Positions 52,292-60,547 of a stretch of DNA of 64,000 nucleotides are shown piece by piece. Below the pieces are notes generated by a model. That model worked only from the letters and a program-made list of their open reading frames with translations. It searched no databases and was not told the origin of the DNA. This DNA is from Robertmurraya sp. FSL R5-0851 (GTDB taxonomy: Bacteria; Bacillota; Bacilli; Bacillales; Cytobacillaceae): the NCBI RefSeq assembly GCF_038002965.1, contig NZ_JBBOOE010000001.1, positions 4,135,001 through 4,199,000 of the forward strand, given 5' to 3'. A program made the translations under genes and the position numbers. Within the stretch, counting starts at the first letter, position 1, and every line of letters begins with the position of its first letter.

Positions 52292-52642
52292 TTATTCACA
52301 ACAAGAAATACGTAACCCTTGTTTTTCTAACTCATCCAACCGGTAGCCTTGATCAGGTAATGATTTAAGAACATCCTGCAAGAATAGGTAGTACTCACTT
52401 TCCTTATTTAAGGAATAAATAATCCACTGTCCCCTTCTTGATTCCTTAACAATGCCCTTATCCTTAAGCTTTCTTACATGCTGGCTGATCGCTGGCTGAC
52501 TGGTTTTAAAAATCTCAACAAACTCACACACACAGCAGTCATGTGAATCTAATATTTTCACGATCGTTAATCGTGTTTTGTCTCCTAGAAGCTTTAAGAT
52601 ATGAGCGAACTCTTCAATCTCAATGACAGATTCTTGTTGCAT
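52292..52642 (-). CDS. arsR: Arsenic-responsive repressor ArsR
   Basis: A 116-residue SmtB/ArsR winged-helix repressor. HDCCVCEFVEIFKTSQPAIS contains the thiol cluster and recognition helix; a further CC pair ends the protein (RISCCE). Binds arsenite and derepresses arsRBC. ATG follows AGGAGGTG. The divergent promoter region is shared with a second ArsR-type gene. Confidence 0.94.
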   Translation of the reverse strand: MQQESVIEIEEFAHILKLLGDKTRLTIVKILDSHDCCVCEFVEIFKTSQPAISQHVRKLKDKGIVKESRRGQWIIYSLNKESEYYLFLQDVLKSLPDQGYRLDELEKQGLRISCCE

Positions 52643-52794
52643 GAAAACACCTCCTAATTGGCCATTAGAATACGTTTATCTTTCCCAAATGTTTGATGCA
52701 AATAAGCATATAATCGATTACTTATATAATAATACACTTATATACATAGCTCAATCCGTTTTTTGTAAAGCTTTTGTAAAATCGATAAAACAAA

Positions 52795-52868
52795 ATCAAT
52801 TTTTTTGATTTAACAGTTGCCAAAACTTACCACTGGAAGTATAATACAGTATATCAAGTATTTTTGAT
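52795..52868 (+). promoter_or_regulatory. Promoter and two operators of the second ArsR gene
   Basis: TTGCCA (52817-52822), 17-bp spacer, TATAAT (52840-52845). ATCAA-N5-TTGAT (52795-52809) lies just upstream of the -35; ATCAA-N6-TTGAT (52853-52868) covers the expected start site. Confidence 0.8.
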
Positions 52869-52884
52869 TAAAGGAGAACGAAAA

Positions 52885-53235
52885 GTGAAACAGTTCATTC
52901 CCTTAACGGACGTAACTCGTACAACTAATGAAGAGATCAATCTGCAAAAAAAGCTTGAAACATACGAAGCCAAATTCAAAGCCCTTGCAGATCAAAAACG
53001 CCTATACATCTTACACCTTTTGGTTCAACAAAACTCGAGCTGTGTTTGTGATTTGAGTGAGTTGATTGACATGCCTCAATCCAAGCTTTCGTATCACTTA
53101 AAAATTTTGCTTGATGCGGGTTTAATCACAAAAGAAACAAAAGGTACGTGGAGCTATTACCAAGTAAACACCGAAGAAATCAATCACCTACTGTCCCCTG
53201 AGCTTTGCTGCCTATTTAGACCTAGCTGCAGTTAG
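52885..53235 (+). CDS. Second ArsR-family regulator with CVCDL motif
   Basis: A 116-residue winged-helix protein. FKALADQKRLYILHLL, the metal(loid)-binding CVCDLSELIDMPQSKLSYHL and wing KETKGTWSYYQV are visible; the C-terminus adds LCCLFRPSCS, three more cysteines. GTG at 52885 lies eight bases after AAAGGAG; the TTG at 52864 is inside the operator. It is divergent from arsRBC, and ATCAA/TTGAT operators flank its promoter and precede the next two small genes. Arsenic is the likely signal by position; another thiophilic metal is possible. Confidence 0.9.
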   Translation: MKQFIPLTDVTRTTNEEINLQKKLETYEAKFKALADQKRLYILHLLVQQNSSCVCDLSELIDMPQSKLSYHLKILLDAGLITKETKGTWSYYQVNTEEINHLLSPELCCLFRPSCS

Positions 53236-53255
53236 GTTTTCTTTTAAAGGATTAG

Positions 53256-53293
53256 ATCAATTTTTTTTGATTAATACATCAATATATTTTGAT
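53256..53293 (+). promoter_or_regulatory. Two further ATCAA-N6-TTGAT operators
   Basis: Perfect palindromic half-sites at 53256-53271 and 53278-53293, centres 22 bp apart, just upstream of the ribosome binding site of the next small gene. No strong promoter is seen between the regulator's stop and these sites. Confidence 0.75.
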
Positions 53294-53309
53294 TAAAGGA
53301 GACGATCAC

Positions 53310-53474
53310 ATGTTTTATCAAGACTATCATGCCATCGCAAAGCTAAAGCAACAGGAAGTCGAAAGAAATGCTAGACACGCTTGGAAGTTTTTTGAGAGAG
53401 AAGAATCGAAAAAAATCTCGATCCCCGCTCCACGTAAAGATCCAAATTGCTGTGTTACACCGGCTAACGCTTAA
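53310..53474 (+). CDS. Small protein with C-terminal CC motif
   Basis: A 54-residue protein: N-terminal charged helix MFYQDYHAIAKLKQQEVER, then ARHAWKFFEREESKK, ending PNCCVTPANA. ATG lies eight bases after AAAGGAG. I do not recognise a characterised family. Position behind two ArsR-type operators and the paired cysteines suggest metal(loid) binding or a role in the stress response governed by the upstream regulator. Cotranscription with the next gene is likely (22 bp gap). Confidence 0.75.
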   Translation: MFYQDYHAIAKLKQQEVERNARHAWKFFEREESKKISIPAPRKDPNCCVTPANA

Positions 53475-53496
53475 TTTGAAAGGAGGTGAATTCAAA

Positions 53497-53628
53497 ATGA
53501 GCTTTTTGAAGAAACTAGTAAAAACAAATAATTCAGATTGCTGTGGTGTGGAAATCAAAGAAGTTAGTGAAAAAGATGAGAAGACTAGCGCTTGTTGTGG
53601 TGGAGCCGATCAGACTAAGTGTTGTTAA
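53497..53628 (+). CDS. Small cysteine-rich putative metal-binding protein
   Basis: A 43-residue protein MSFLKKLVKTNNSDCCGVEI, then an acidic linker and ACCGGADQTKCC: three CC pairs in 43 residues. It resembles the small family named for an LDCC/DCCG motif (putative metal-binding), whose function is not established. ATG lies seven bases after AGGAGGTGA, a strong site. A longer in-frame start at 53368 overlaps the previous gene and is unsupported. Likely expressed under the CVCDL ArsR regulator. Confidence 0.8.
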   Translation: MSFLKKLVKTNNSDCCGVEIKEVSEKDEKTSACCGGADQTKCC

Positions 53629-53683
53629 TAGATTATAGTAGGAATGGCTCGAATGGGTATGTTCGTGCCATTCTTTTTTCGTT

Positions 53684-54265
53684 GTTTGTATTCGGACTTG
53701 CTCCTTCTTTTTTCTCATGCATCTGTCCGAATCACCACTGCATTTGGACTCTGTCCTCCTTTTTTCGGTGATTCCTGTCCAAATCACCACTGCATTTGGA
53801 CTCGATCCTTCTTTTTTCGGTGATTCCTGTCCGAATCACCATTGCATTTGGACTCTGTCCTTCTTTTTTCGGCCACTACTGTCCGAATCATCACTGCATT
53901 CGGACTCTGTCCTTCTTTTTCGGCCACTACTGTCCGAATCATCACTGCATTCGGACTCGAGCCTCCTTTTTTGGCGACTACTGTCCGAATCATCACTGCA
54001 TTCGGACTCTGTCCTTCTTTTTTCGGCCACTACTGTCCGAATCATCACTGCATTTGGACTCGAGCCTCCTTTTTGCGGTGACTCCTGTCCGAATCATCAC
54101 TGCATTCGGACTCGAGCCTCCTTTTTGCGGTGATTGCTGTCCGAATCAACACGCATTCGGACTCTGTCCTTCTTTTTTCCAGCGACCCCTGCCCGAATCA
54201 CCCTGCCATTCAGACTCGATCCTCCTTTTTCCAGCAACCCCTGTCCAAATCCCCCTCCCCCACCA
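53684..54265. repeat. 52-bp tandem repeat array 3
   Basis: Units start at 53725, 53777, 53829, 53881, 53932, 53983, 54035, 54087, 54139, 54191 and 54243: steps of 52 except two of 51. A partial unit precedes and the right end decays. Pattern: GTCCGAATCATCACTGCATT, CGGACTCTGTCCTTCTTTTT, TCGGCCACTACT. GTCCGAAT and ATTCGGAC form an 8-bp stem with a 9-base loop; one unit has GTCCAAAT with ATTTGGAC, a compensated pair. It fills most of the 750-bp gap before lmrA. Frames over it are not genes. Confidence 0.96.
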
Positions 54266-54304
54266 ACCCTTAACACCAAGTTAACACCGCCCTCAACTTA
54301 TTAA

Positions 54305-54352
54305 TTGACATTCGCTCAAATTCTAACTATATTTATATAGACCGATCTCTAT
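54305..54352 (+). promoter_or_regulatory. lmrAB promoter and LmrA operator
   Basis: TTGACA (54305-54310), 17-bp spacer, TATATT (54328-54333), then ATAGACCGATCTCTAT (54337-54352), nearly the ATAGACCRKTCWMTAT box reported for LmrA/YxaF in B. subtilis. It covers the start site. Confidence 0.8.
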
Positions 54353-54378
54353 AATTTCTAAAAGGATGACTTCATACG

Positions 54379-54957
54379 ATGAAAATCAAAAAAGAACATA
54401 CAAAAGAGATTATTTTACAAACTGCTTCTCGTTTGTTTCAACGTCAAGGATATAGTGCGACCGGGGTTAATCAAATTATCGAGGAGAGTGGTACGCCTAA
54501 AGGCTCTTTGTATTACCATTTTCCAAAAGGGAAAGAAGAAATTGCTTTAGAAGCGATTAACCTGATGAAGCAGCATGTTCTAAAGCAAACGGCAAAGGAT
54601 CTCACTTCCACAGATAATCTGATTCAAGCCTTTCAACAACATGTGAACAATATTGCTGTATTTTTCGATTCACCTTGCAGCTTAGAGGGATTAAAAATTG
54701 GTCTACTTGCTGCGGAAACGGCGAATACGCATGAACCGCTTCGAGTTGCTTGTGAACAAACCTTCAAAGAATGGCAGGGTCTTTACGCAGAAAAGCTTGA
54801 GCAAAATGGCTACGAGACCACAAAGGCTCGAGAGCTTGCTGTTACCATCAATGCCTTGCTTGAGGGGGCAACAACCCTTTCATTAACTAGTAAAAACGGG
54901 GATACTTTGCGTTTAATCGCTAACCAAATTCCTACATTACTCAGCCATAAGAACTAG
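54379..54957 (+). CDS. lmrA: TetR-family repressor LmrA
   Basis: A 192-residue TetR protein. HTH: ILQTASRLFQRQGYSATGVN and GTPKGSLYYHFPKGKEEIA; the C-terminal TetR_C domain has CSLEGLKIGLLAAETA, as in LmrA/YxaF. It precedes the MFS pump gene by 12 bp and a matching operator lies in its promoter, so it represses lmrAB until a ligand (lincomycin, flavonoids in B. subtilis) binds. Confidence 0.92.
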   Translation: MKIKKEHTKEIILQTASRLFQRQGYSATGVNQIIEESGTPKGSLYYHFPKGKEEIALEAINLMKQHVLKQTAKDLTSTDNLIQAFQQHVNNIAVFFDSPCSLEGLKIGLLAAETANTHEPLRVACEQTFKEWQGLYAEKLEQNGYETTKARELAVTINALLEGATTLSLTSKNGDTLRLIANQIPTLLSHKN

Positions 54958-54969
54958 GAGGAAAAATGA

Positions 54970-56430
54970 ATGAATATCGACGCTCAAATGAGTAAAACAC
55001 AGGGGGAAGAAACGGGTGAATACAAAGTACTCCCTATTCTTGTCTCTTTCTTAATTGCTGGATTCATAGGCTTATTTAGTGAAACAGCCTTGAACATGGC
55101 ACTTGGTAGTTTAATAGAAGACTTTTCCATTAAAGAAACAACGGTTCAATGGCTAACGACCGGTTACCTACTTACACTTGGAATTCTCGTTCCTGTATCT
55201 GGCCTTATATTACAGTGGTTTTCAACCCGACAATTGTTCATTGTTTCACTTGCCTTCTCGATTATCGGAACATTTATCGCAGCGATTGCCCCTTCCTTCG
55301 CCGTCTTAATGTTAGCACGTGTGGTGCAAGCAATGGGGACAGCGGTCATGTTGCCACTGATGTTCAATACGATTTTATTAATCGTTCCACCGTATAAACG
55401 TGGAAAAATCATGGGACTCATGGGACTTGTCATCATGTTTGCGCCTGCTGTTGGACCAACATTATCTGGTCTTATCTTAAAAAATCTTACCTGGCACTGG
55501 ATCTTCTGGATTTGCCTTCCATTATTAATCCTTGCTTTAGTTTTTGGATACTTCTATATGCAAAATGTATCCACACCAACGAAGCCAAAGATTGATGTGT
55601 TATCGATTGTCTTATCAACGATTGGATTTGGCGGAGTGGTGTACGGATTTAGTTCTGCAGGTGAAGGCGGCGGCTGGGGAGATCCAACCGTGATTACGGC
55701 TATTTCGGTTGGTTTGATCGGACTTGTTTTATTCTGTATCCGCCAAACAAAAATGAAACAGCCGATGCTTAATCTTCGTGCGTTTAAATACCCCATGTTT
55801 GTGGTTGGATTATTATTAGTTCTCATTTGTATGATGGTGATTTTATCGTCCATGATTCTATTGCCACTGTATTTACAAACATCTCTTGCGTTAAGCACAT
55901 TTGCAGCCGGACTTCTTCTTTTACCTGGTGGAATTGTGAACGGATTATTATCGCCAGTTATGGGTAGTTTATTTGATAAATTTGGACCAAAGTGGTTAGT
56001 GATCCCTGGTCTTGTGATTGTCACTGGCTCTTTATTCGGTTTCTCAACGATCGATTTAGAAACGTCTTCAGCATTCCTTATTGCGATGCATATCTTGATG
56101 ATGGTTGGCGTTTCCATGATTATGATGCCTGCTCAAACCAATGGATTAAACCAGTTGCCACGTGAACTGTATCCAGATGGAACGGCCATTATGAACACCT
56201 TACAGCAGGTAGCTGGTGCGATTGGTACAGCCATTGCGATTTCGATTTTATCCTCTGGCGTGGAAGATTATATGAAGAACGTGACAGATGCAACGAATCC
56301 ACTCAATCCCTTACTAGCCTTCACTTCAGGGGTACAGGATGCCTTTATTTTTGCCATTGTCATTGCTGTAGTTGGGGTATTCGTTAGTATCTTTATTAAA
56401 AGAGTTCATGTAGAGCATCAAGCTTCATAA
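54970..56430 (+). CDS. lmrB: Multidrug MFS transporter LmrB (DHA2, 14 TMS)
   Basis: A 486-residue drug:H+ antiporter of the EmrB/QacA group with about 14 helices. Motif C-like GLVIMFAPAVGPTLSGLIL and the N-terminal TTVQWLTTGYLLTLGILVPV are visible. In B. subtilis LmrB confers lincomycin and puromycin resistance. Operon with lmrA; ATG follows AGGAGG; terminator follows. Confidence 0.93.
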   Translation: MNIDAQMSKTQGEETGEYKVLPILVSFLIAGFIGLFSETALNMALGSLIEDFSIKETTVQWLTTGYLLTLGILVPVSGLILQWFSTRQLFIVSLAFSIIGTFIAAIAPSFAVLMLARVVQAMGTAVMLPLMFNTILLIVPPYKRGKIMGLMGLVIMFAPAVGPTLSGLILKNLTWHWIFWICLPLLILALVFGYFYMQNVSTPTKPKIDVLSIVLSTIGFGGVVYGFSSAGEGGGWGDPTVITAISVGLIGLVLFCIRQTKMKQPMLNLRAFKYPMFVVGLLLVLICMMVILSSMILLPLYLQTSLALSTFAAGLLLLPGGIVNGLLSPVMGSLFDKFGPKWLVIPGLVIVTGSLFGFSTIDLETSSAFLIAMHILMMVGVSMIMMPAQTNGLNQLPRELYPDGTAIMNTLQQVAGAIGTAIAISILSSGVEDYMKNVTDATNPLNPLLAFTSGVQDAFIFAIVIAVVGVFVSIFIKRVHVEHQAS

Positions 56431-56434
56431 ACAG

Positions 56435-56470
56435 AAACAGAGCTAATTTTCCCATTAGCTCTGTTTTTTC
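56435..56470. terminator. Bidirectional terminator between lmrB and the AAHS gene
   Basis: Perfect stem ACAGAGCTAAT/ATTAGCTCTGT followed by TTTTTC; serves convergent genes. Confidence 0.9.
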
Positions 56471-56471
56471 T

Positions 56472-57815
56472 TTACGCACTTTTATTCGTTGTCTTTAGGA
56501 CCATGTCAAAACTGCCGTATTTCTCTTGAACGGCTAAAAGGGCCATTCCACCGATAATACTTGGAACAGCAAAGGCCATAAATGCCTGCTGTGGTTCTAA
56601 ATTGGTCGTTAGCAACAAACCAATGATCAGAGGAGCTAAAATCGCTCCGATTCTTCCAATCCCTACGGTTACACTTAGACCTGTCGTTCGAATTTCTTGA
56701 GGGTAAAATTCAGAAATATAAGGATTTACTAGATTCTGTGTTCCTCCTGTGCAAGCACCACCTAGGGCTATTAATACATATAACAGATACGTATTTGATG
56801 TGACACTGAGAGAAGCAAAACAGATCGCCCCTATTAAAAACATAAATAACAGAACTTTTCGGTGCCCGACTCGATCCACTAAATATCCACCTAGTAAAGA
56901 ACCACCAATTTGCCCGACTCCTAACACAAGGCTGAAGGATAAGCTGGACGTAATTCCGTATCCAGATCCTTGCATGATTTTTGGAAGCCAGGTGTTTAAT
57001 CCATAAATCATAAGGAGACAGCTAAATACCATCGTCCAAAAAGCCAATGTACTAACCACACGATTGTCGGTGAATAATTTTTTCGCTGGTAAGCCTTTTG
57101 CCCGTTCTTTTACAGCCACATATTCAAAATCGTCTGTTGCTTCATATTTCCCTTTTGGATCTACTTTGTTTAAAATGTCTGCGATTTCTTTCCCTCGGTT
57201 ACGGACGATCAAATAGGAAAGCGATTCAGGGAATTGCTTTAGAAAGATTGGAAGAGTGAATAATGGGATAATCCCCAGCCAATATAAGAATCTCCAACCA
57301 AGACTTTCCATCACATACATTCCTATCAATGAGGCCAATATCGCACCGATTGAATAACCGCAATACATCGTCGCTACAATCATCGCTCTCTTTTTCTTAG
57401 GTGAATATTCGGTCATTACAGAAATGACTGCTGGCATTAATCCCCCCATCCCCAGTGCCGCGATAAACCGCATAATCGTGAAGGTAAGAGAATTGGGTGC
57501 TAAGCCCGCCAGCAAGGAGAAAACACTGAATAATAGCATACAAAGTGCTAGTATCTTTTTCCGACCGATAATATCGGAAAGCGATCCAAGGATAAATGAT
57601 CCAAGCATCATTCCGACTAACGTGTAGCTGCCAATCGCTCCCGCCTCTACAAGGGTTAAATCGTAATCATTCATCATCGAAGGCAAACCGATCCCATATA
57701 AAGCAATATCAAATCCATCAAAGGCAATGGCATAAAAACACCATAGAAACACTAGTAAATGAAATCGATTGAACTTACTTTCAGCAACGACTTGAGAAGC
57801 CTGAACTATGCGCAT
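56472..57815 (-). CDS. MFS transporter, aromatic acid:H+ symporter-like
   Basis: A 447-residue, 12-helix MFS protein. FDGFDIALYGIGLP in helix 1 and GSLSDIIGRKKIL (motif A) are characteristic of the AAHS/SP-like group that imports benzoate or related acids; RDE-type motifs in the second half (GGYLVDRVGHRKVL). It begins 21 bp after the MetE-like gene, so they form an operon, which suggests transport of a compound used or produced by that enzyme. Substrate unknown. Confidence 0.83.
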   Translation of the reverse strand: MRIVQASQVVAESKFNRFHLLVFLWCFYAIAFDGFDIALYGIGLPSMMNDYDLTLVEAGAIGSYTLVGMMLGSFILGSLSDIIGRKKILALCMLLFSVFSLLAGLAPNSLTFTIMRFIAALGMGGLMPAVISVMTEYSPKKKRAMIVATMYCGYSIGAILASLIGMYVMESLGWRFLYWLGIIPLFTLPIFLKQFPESLSYLIVRNRGKEIADILNKVDPKGKYEATDDFEYVAVKERAKGLPAKKLFTDNRVVSTLAFWTMVFSCLLMIYGLNTWLPKIMQGSGYGITSSLSFSLVLGVGQIGGSLLGGYLVDRVGHRKVLLFMFLIGAICFASLSVTSNTYLLYVLIALGGACTGGTQNLVNPYISEFYPQEIRTTGLSVTVGIGRIGAILAPLIIGLLLTTNLEPQQAFMAFAVPSIIGGMALLAVQEKYGSFDMVLKTTNKSA

Positions 57816-57836
57816 GTTATCCCCCTCATCTCGTGT

Positions 57837-58949
57837 TTATTTCCAAACTTCCTTAGAGATGTCAACAACATGCTGAAGCTTTGCCCATTGTTGCTCCTCA
57901 GTCAAAAGATTTCCTTCTTCCGTTGACGCAAACCCGCATTGAGGACTTAAACATAATTGGTCCAACGGTACAAACTGGGATGCCTCTTCAATTCGTTTTT
58001 TAATAACATCCTTGTTTTCTAGTTCTCCAAACTTGGAAGTAACCAAACCTAAAACGATTTGCAGATCTGGTCTAGTAACAAAACGAAGGGGTTCAAACCC
58101 GCCTGAACGATCGTTATCATATTCTAAAAAGAAACCGTCGATATTTAAGTGACCAAATAATTGTTCAGCAACCGGCTCATATCCACCAGAAGAAATCCAT
58201 GTGGAGCGGAAATTTCCGCGACAAATATGCATTGTAATTTTTAAGTCTGCCGGACGATCAGCTACAGCTTGGTTTAGCGTTTGTAAATACATTTTAATTA
58301 AGTAATCAGGGTTTAATCCTTTGGCTTTAAGCTGTTCCTTTTGTTCCTCCGAACATAAATAAGCCCATGAGGTATCATCTAGTTGTAAATAACGACAGCC
58401 GGCATCATAGAAAGCTAAAATCGCCTTTTTATAAGTGGCAGCTAAATCAGCAAAAAACTCCTCTTCGTCTGGATAAACTGATCCATCCACTTCTCCACGG
58501 AAATGAAGCATACTTGGACTTGGAATCGTATACTTGGCTGTATGATCACCAGCTACTCCATGAAGATATTGATAGTCTTGTAGCATTGGATGATTTCCAA
58601 AGTCTAGTTTACTAGTCACTTTAATGGCACGAGATTTTGTTTGTTTTTGGTGAAATTGAATTCCGTTTCCTGACCAAAAGCCTTCCACGCCAACCAAATT
58701 TTCTAAGAAGTCAAAATGCCACCAAGCTCTGCGAAATTCTCCATCCGTCACAGCCTGTAGACCGATCTCCTTTTGTTTTTCAACGATCCTAGCAATTTCC
58801 TTATCCTCGATTTTTCTTAATTGATCGAATGTAATTTCACCAGCCGCACTCTGTAATCGAGCTGTTTTAATCACATCTGAACGTAATAAACTTCCCACTT
58901 GATCGGCTCGAAATGTCGTTTGATTTTTCCCCTTCGTTTCTACTGTCAT
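57837..58949 (-). CDS. MetE-like (YxjG/YxjH family) cobalamin-independent methyltransferase domain protein
   Basis: A 370-residue single-domain relative of the MetE C-terminal half. FRADQVGSLLRS opens the domain; YLQLDDTSW, the zinc ligands in MHICRGNF, the EYD segment and LSPQCGFAST are visible. B. subtilis YxjG/YxjH are S-box-controlled methionine synthases; no S-box is seen here. ATG at 58949 follows GAGGGAATAGG; a longer frame reads into the adjacent MITE and is not real. Methyl donor and acceptor are uncertain. Confidence 0.88.
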   Translation of the reverse strand: MTVETKGKNQTTFRADQVGSLLRSDVIKTARLQSAAGEITFDQLRKIEDKEIARIVEKQKEIGLQAVTDGEFRRAWWHFDFLENLVGVEGFWSGNGIQFHQKQTKSRAIKVTSKLDFGNHPMLQDYQYLHGVAGDHTAKYTIPSPSMLHFRGEVDGSVYPDEEEFFADLAATYKKAILAFYDAGCRYLQLDDTSWAYLCSEEQKEQLKAKGLNPDYLIKMYLQTLNQAVADRPADLKITMHICRGNFRSTWISSGGYEPVAEQLFGHLNIDGFFLEYDNDRSGGFEPLRFVTRPDLQIVLGLVTSKFGELENKDVIKKRIEEASQFVPLDQLCLSPQCGFASTEEGNLLTEEQQWAKLQHVVDISKEVWK

Positions 58950-58975
58950 CCTATTCCCTCTTTTCTGTTTTTCTA

Positions 58976-59161
58976 AGGCTCTTTTCTTAAACTTGGTTGC
59001 TTTTTTGTACCTAATTTTAATAATCGTGCTAAATTTCAGCAGCAAATAACAGTAATTTAATAAGAAAAGAGCATGCAAACTTAATTATTAAGTGCAAAAT
59101 AGCTATTTCCACGTTAAAATCGGCTTTAAGATTTTAACAACAATCTTTGCGAAAACAGCCT
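58976..59161. mobile_element. MITE copy 2 (186 bp)
   Basis: AGGCT...AGCCT ends flanked by exact 6-bp repeats TTTCTA (58970-58975, 59162-59167). The left end AGGCTCTTTTCTTAAACTTG and right end CAATCTTTGCGAAAACAGCCT match copy 1. GCTCTTTTCTTA repeats inverted as TAAGAAAAGAGC (59061-59072), and a perfect 9-bp stem GTTAAAATC/GATTTTAAC lies at 59113-59138, where copy 1 has a stem of different sequence. It starts 26 bp upstream of the MetE-like ATG. Confidence 0.87.
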
Positions 59162-59224
59162 TTTCTATTGTTTGTATCCTATCACGTTTTTCGTGCTATA
59201 GTGTAACTGATAAAAGTAATTGGT

Positions 59225-59247
59225 TGTTATAACTAAAAGCTATAACA
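59225..59247. promoter_or_regulatory. LysR-type operator candidate
   Basis: TGTTATA-N9-TATAACA, a perfect 7-bp-arm palindrome containing T-N11-A, 35 bp upstream of the LysR start and in the divergent region facing the MetE-like/AAHS operon. Confidence 0.65.
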
Positions 59248-59281
59248 GTGTACAATTTATATACGAAAATGAGGAATCAAG

Positions 59282-60193
59282 ATGAAGTTACAGCAGCTAA
59301 AATATGTCATAGAAGTGGTGGCGTGTGGGTCGATTAATGAAGCAGCACGTAGATTATATATCTCGCAACCTAGTTTATCTAAAGCGATAAAAGAGCTTGA
59401 AAGAGAAATAGGAATCACCATTTTTACCCGTACCTCCACAGGAATTACGCTCTCTACAGATGGAGCGGAGTTTCTTGGGTATGCAAGGCAAGTAGTGGAA
59501 CAAGCAGAATTGCTAGAGCGCCGTTACTTTAATACGGCTCCTTCTGAACAACTTTTTTCCGTTTCCACCCAGCATTACGCATTTGCCGTGAACGCCTTCG
59601 TTGAAATGATTAAGAAGCATGGCGAAGATAAATACCAATTCACTTTAAGGGAAACGAGAACCTATGAAATCATTGAAGACGTCAAAAATCTACGAAGTGA
59701 AATAGGTATTTTATATGTAAGTTCTTTTAATGAAAAAGTCATGATGCCATTGCTAAAAGAGCGAGGGTTGGAATTTGAAGTTCTTTTTCAAGCAAAGCCC
59801 CATATATTTGTCAGTACTCAAAATCCGCTTGCAAAAAAATCGACGGTCACGTTAGAAGAGTTAGAAGATTTTCCTCGTCTAACGTTTGAACAAGGAGAAT
59901 ATAACTCGTTTTATTATTCAGAAGAGCTATTTAGCACCATTCCTTGTAAAAAAAGCATTCAGGTTAGTGATCGGGCTACCCTTTTTAATCTGTTAATCGG
60001 GTTGAATGGGTATACCATATCTACTGGAATTTTAAGTGAAGATTTAAATGGATCCCATATTGTGTCTGTACCGCTTGAAGAAGGGGAACTGATTACGGTC
60101 GGCTGCGTCGTTAATAAAAAAACACAACTTAGCCGGATCGCTAAATTGTATTTAGAGGAACTCAAGCAAATTATTGATTTTTATTTGAGGTAA
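59282..60193 (+). CDS. LysR-family transcriptional regulator
   Basis: A 303-residue regulator. N-terminal HTH: MKLQQLKYVIEVVACGSINE, ARRLYISQPSLSKAIKELE; C-terminal effector domain about 90-300. Divergent from the MetE-like/AAHS operon with a palindromic site between, so it probably controls that operon; MITE 2 sits between the operator and the target gene. ATG follows GAGGAA. Effector unknown. Confidence 0.9.
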   Translation: MKLQQLKYVIEVVACGSINEAARRLYISQPSLSKAIKELEREIGITIFTRTSTGITLSTDGAEFLGYARQVVEQAELLERRYFNTAPSEQLFSVSTQHYAFAVNAFVEMIKKHGEDKYQFTLRETRTYEIIEDVKNLRSEIGILYVSSFNEKVMMPLLKERGLEFEVLFQAKPHIFVSTQNPLAKKSTVTLEELEDFPRLTFEQGEYNSFYYSEELFSTIPCKKSIQVSDRATLFNLLIGLNGYTISTGILSEDLNGSHIVSVPLEEGELITVGCVVNKKTQLSRIAKLYLEELKQIIDFYLR

Positions 60194-60239
60194 ATTAGGA
60201 AAGGGGATGATAACCATCCCCTTAGGCTGCCTTCACTCA

Positions 60240-60488
60240 TTATTTAGACAGGATGTTTGTGACAACCCTCAATAATAGAACAAACAATATACTACCGATT
60301 AATGCGGGTAAGATGGCGATGCCTGCGAATGATGGACCCCATGTTCCTAGCAGCATTCCACCAATCCAAGCACCCACAATTCCGCAAACAATATTCCCTA
60401 TCACACCATAAGGTAGATTGTTTCCAGCGATTAAACTCGCTAACCACCCGATGATACCGCCTACGATCAAATAAAGAAGTAATCCCAT
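60240..60488 (-). CDS. GlsB/YeaQ/YmgE stress-response membrane protein
   Basis: An 82-residue Gly-rich protein with three hydrophobic helices (LYLIVGGIIGWLASLIAGN, IVCGIVGAWIGGMLLG, ILPALIGSILFVLLLRVV), the transglycosylase-associated family. ATG at 60488 follows AAAGGAGG; the longer frame lacks a site. A near-perfect sigma-B promoter precedes it. Molecular function not established. Confidence 0.9.
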   Translation of the reverse strand: MGLLLYLIVGGIIGWLASLIAGNNLPYGVIGNIVCGIVGAWIGGMLLGTWGPSFAGIAILPALIGSILFVLLLRVVTNILSK

Positions 60489-60521
60489 ATGTATGTCCTC
60501 CTTTGTGATGGTAGTAGACTT

Positions 60522-60547
60522 GTACCCGGATGAACAAACCATTAAAC
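60522..60547 (-). promoter_or_regulatory. Sigma-B promoter of the GlsB-family gene
   Basis: Minus strand GTTTAA (60542-60547), 14-bp spacer, GGGTAC (60522-60527); consensus is GTTTAA-N12-15-GGGTAT. It lies 34 bp upstream of the start. Confidence 0.8.

Noticed and set aside
53717..54284. Repetitive proteins encoded by array 3 on either strand
   Set aside because: The unit is 52 bp, not a multiple of three, so the frame rotates each unit; the long open frames arise from lack of stops in the repeat and have no ribosome binding sites.
58950..59078. 43-residue N-terminal extension of the MetE-like protein
   Set aside because: The extension is read from MITE sequence, while a good ribosome binding site precedes the ATG at 58949 where family similarity begins.
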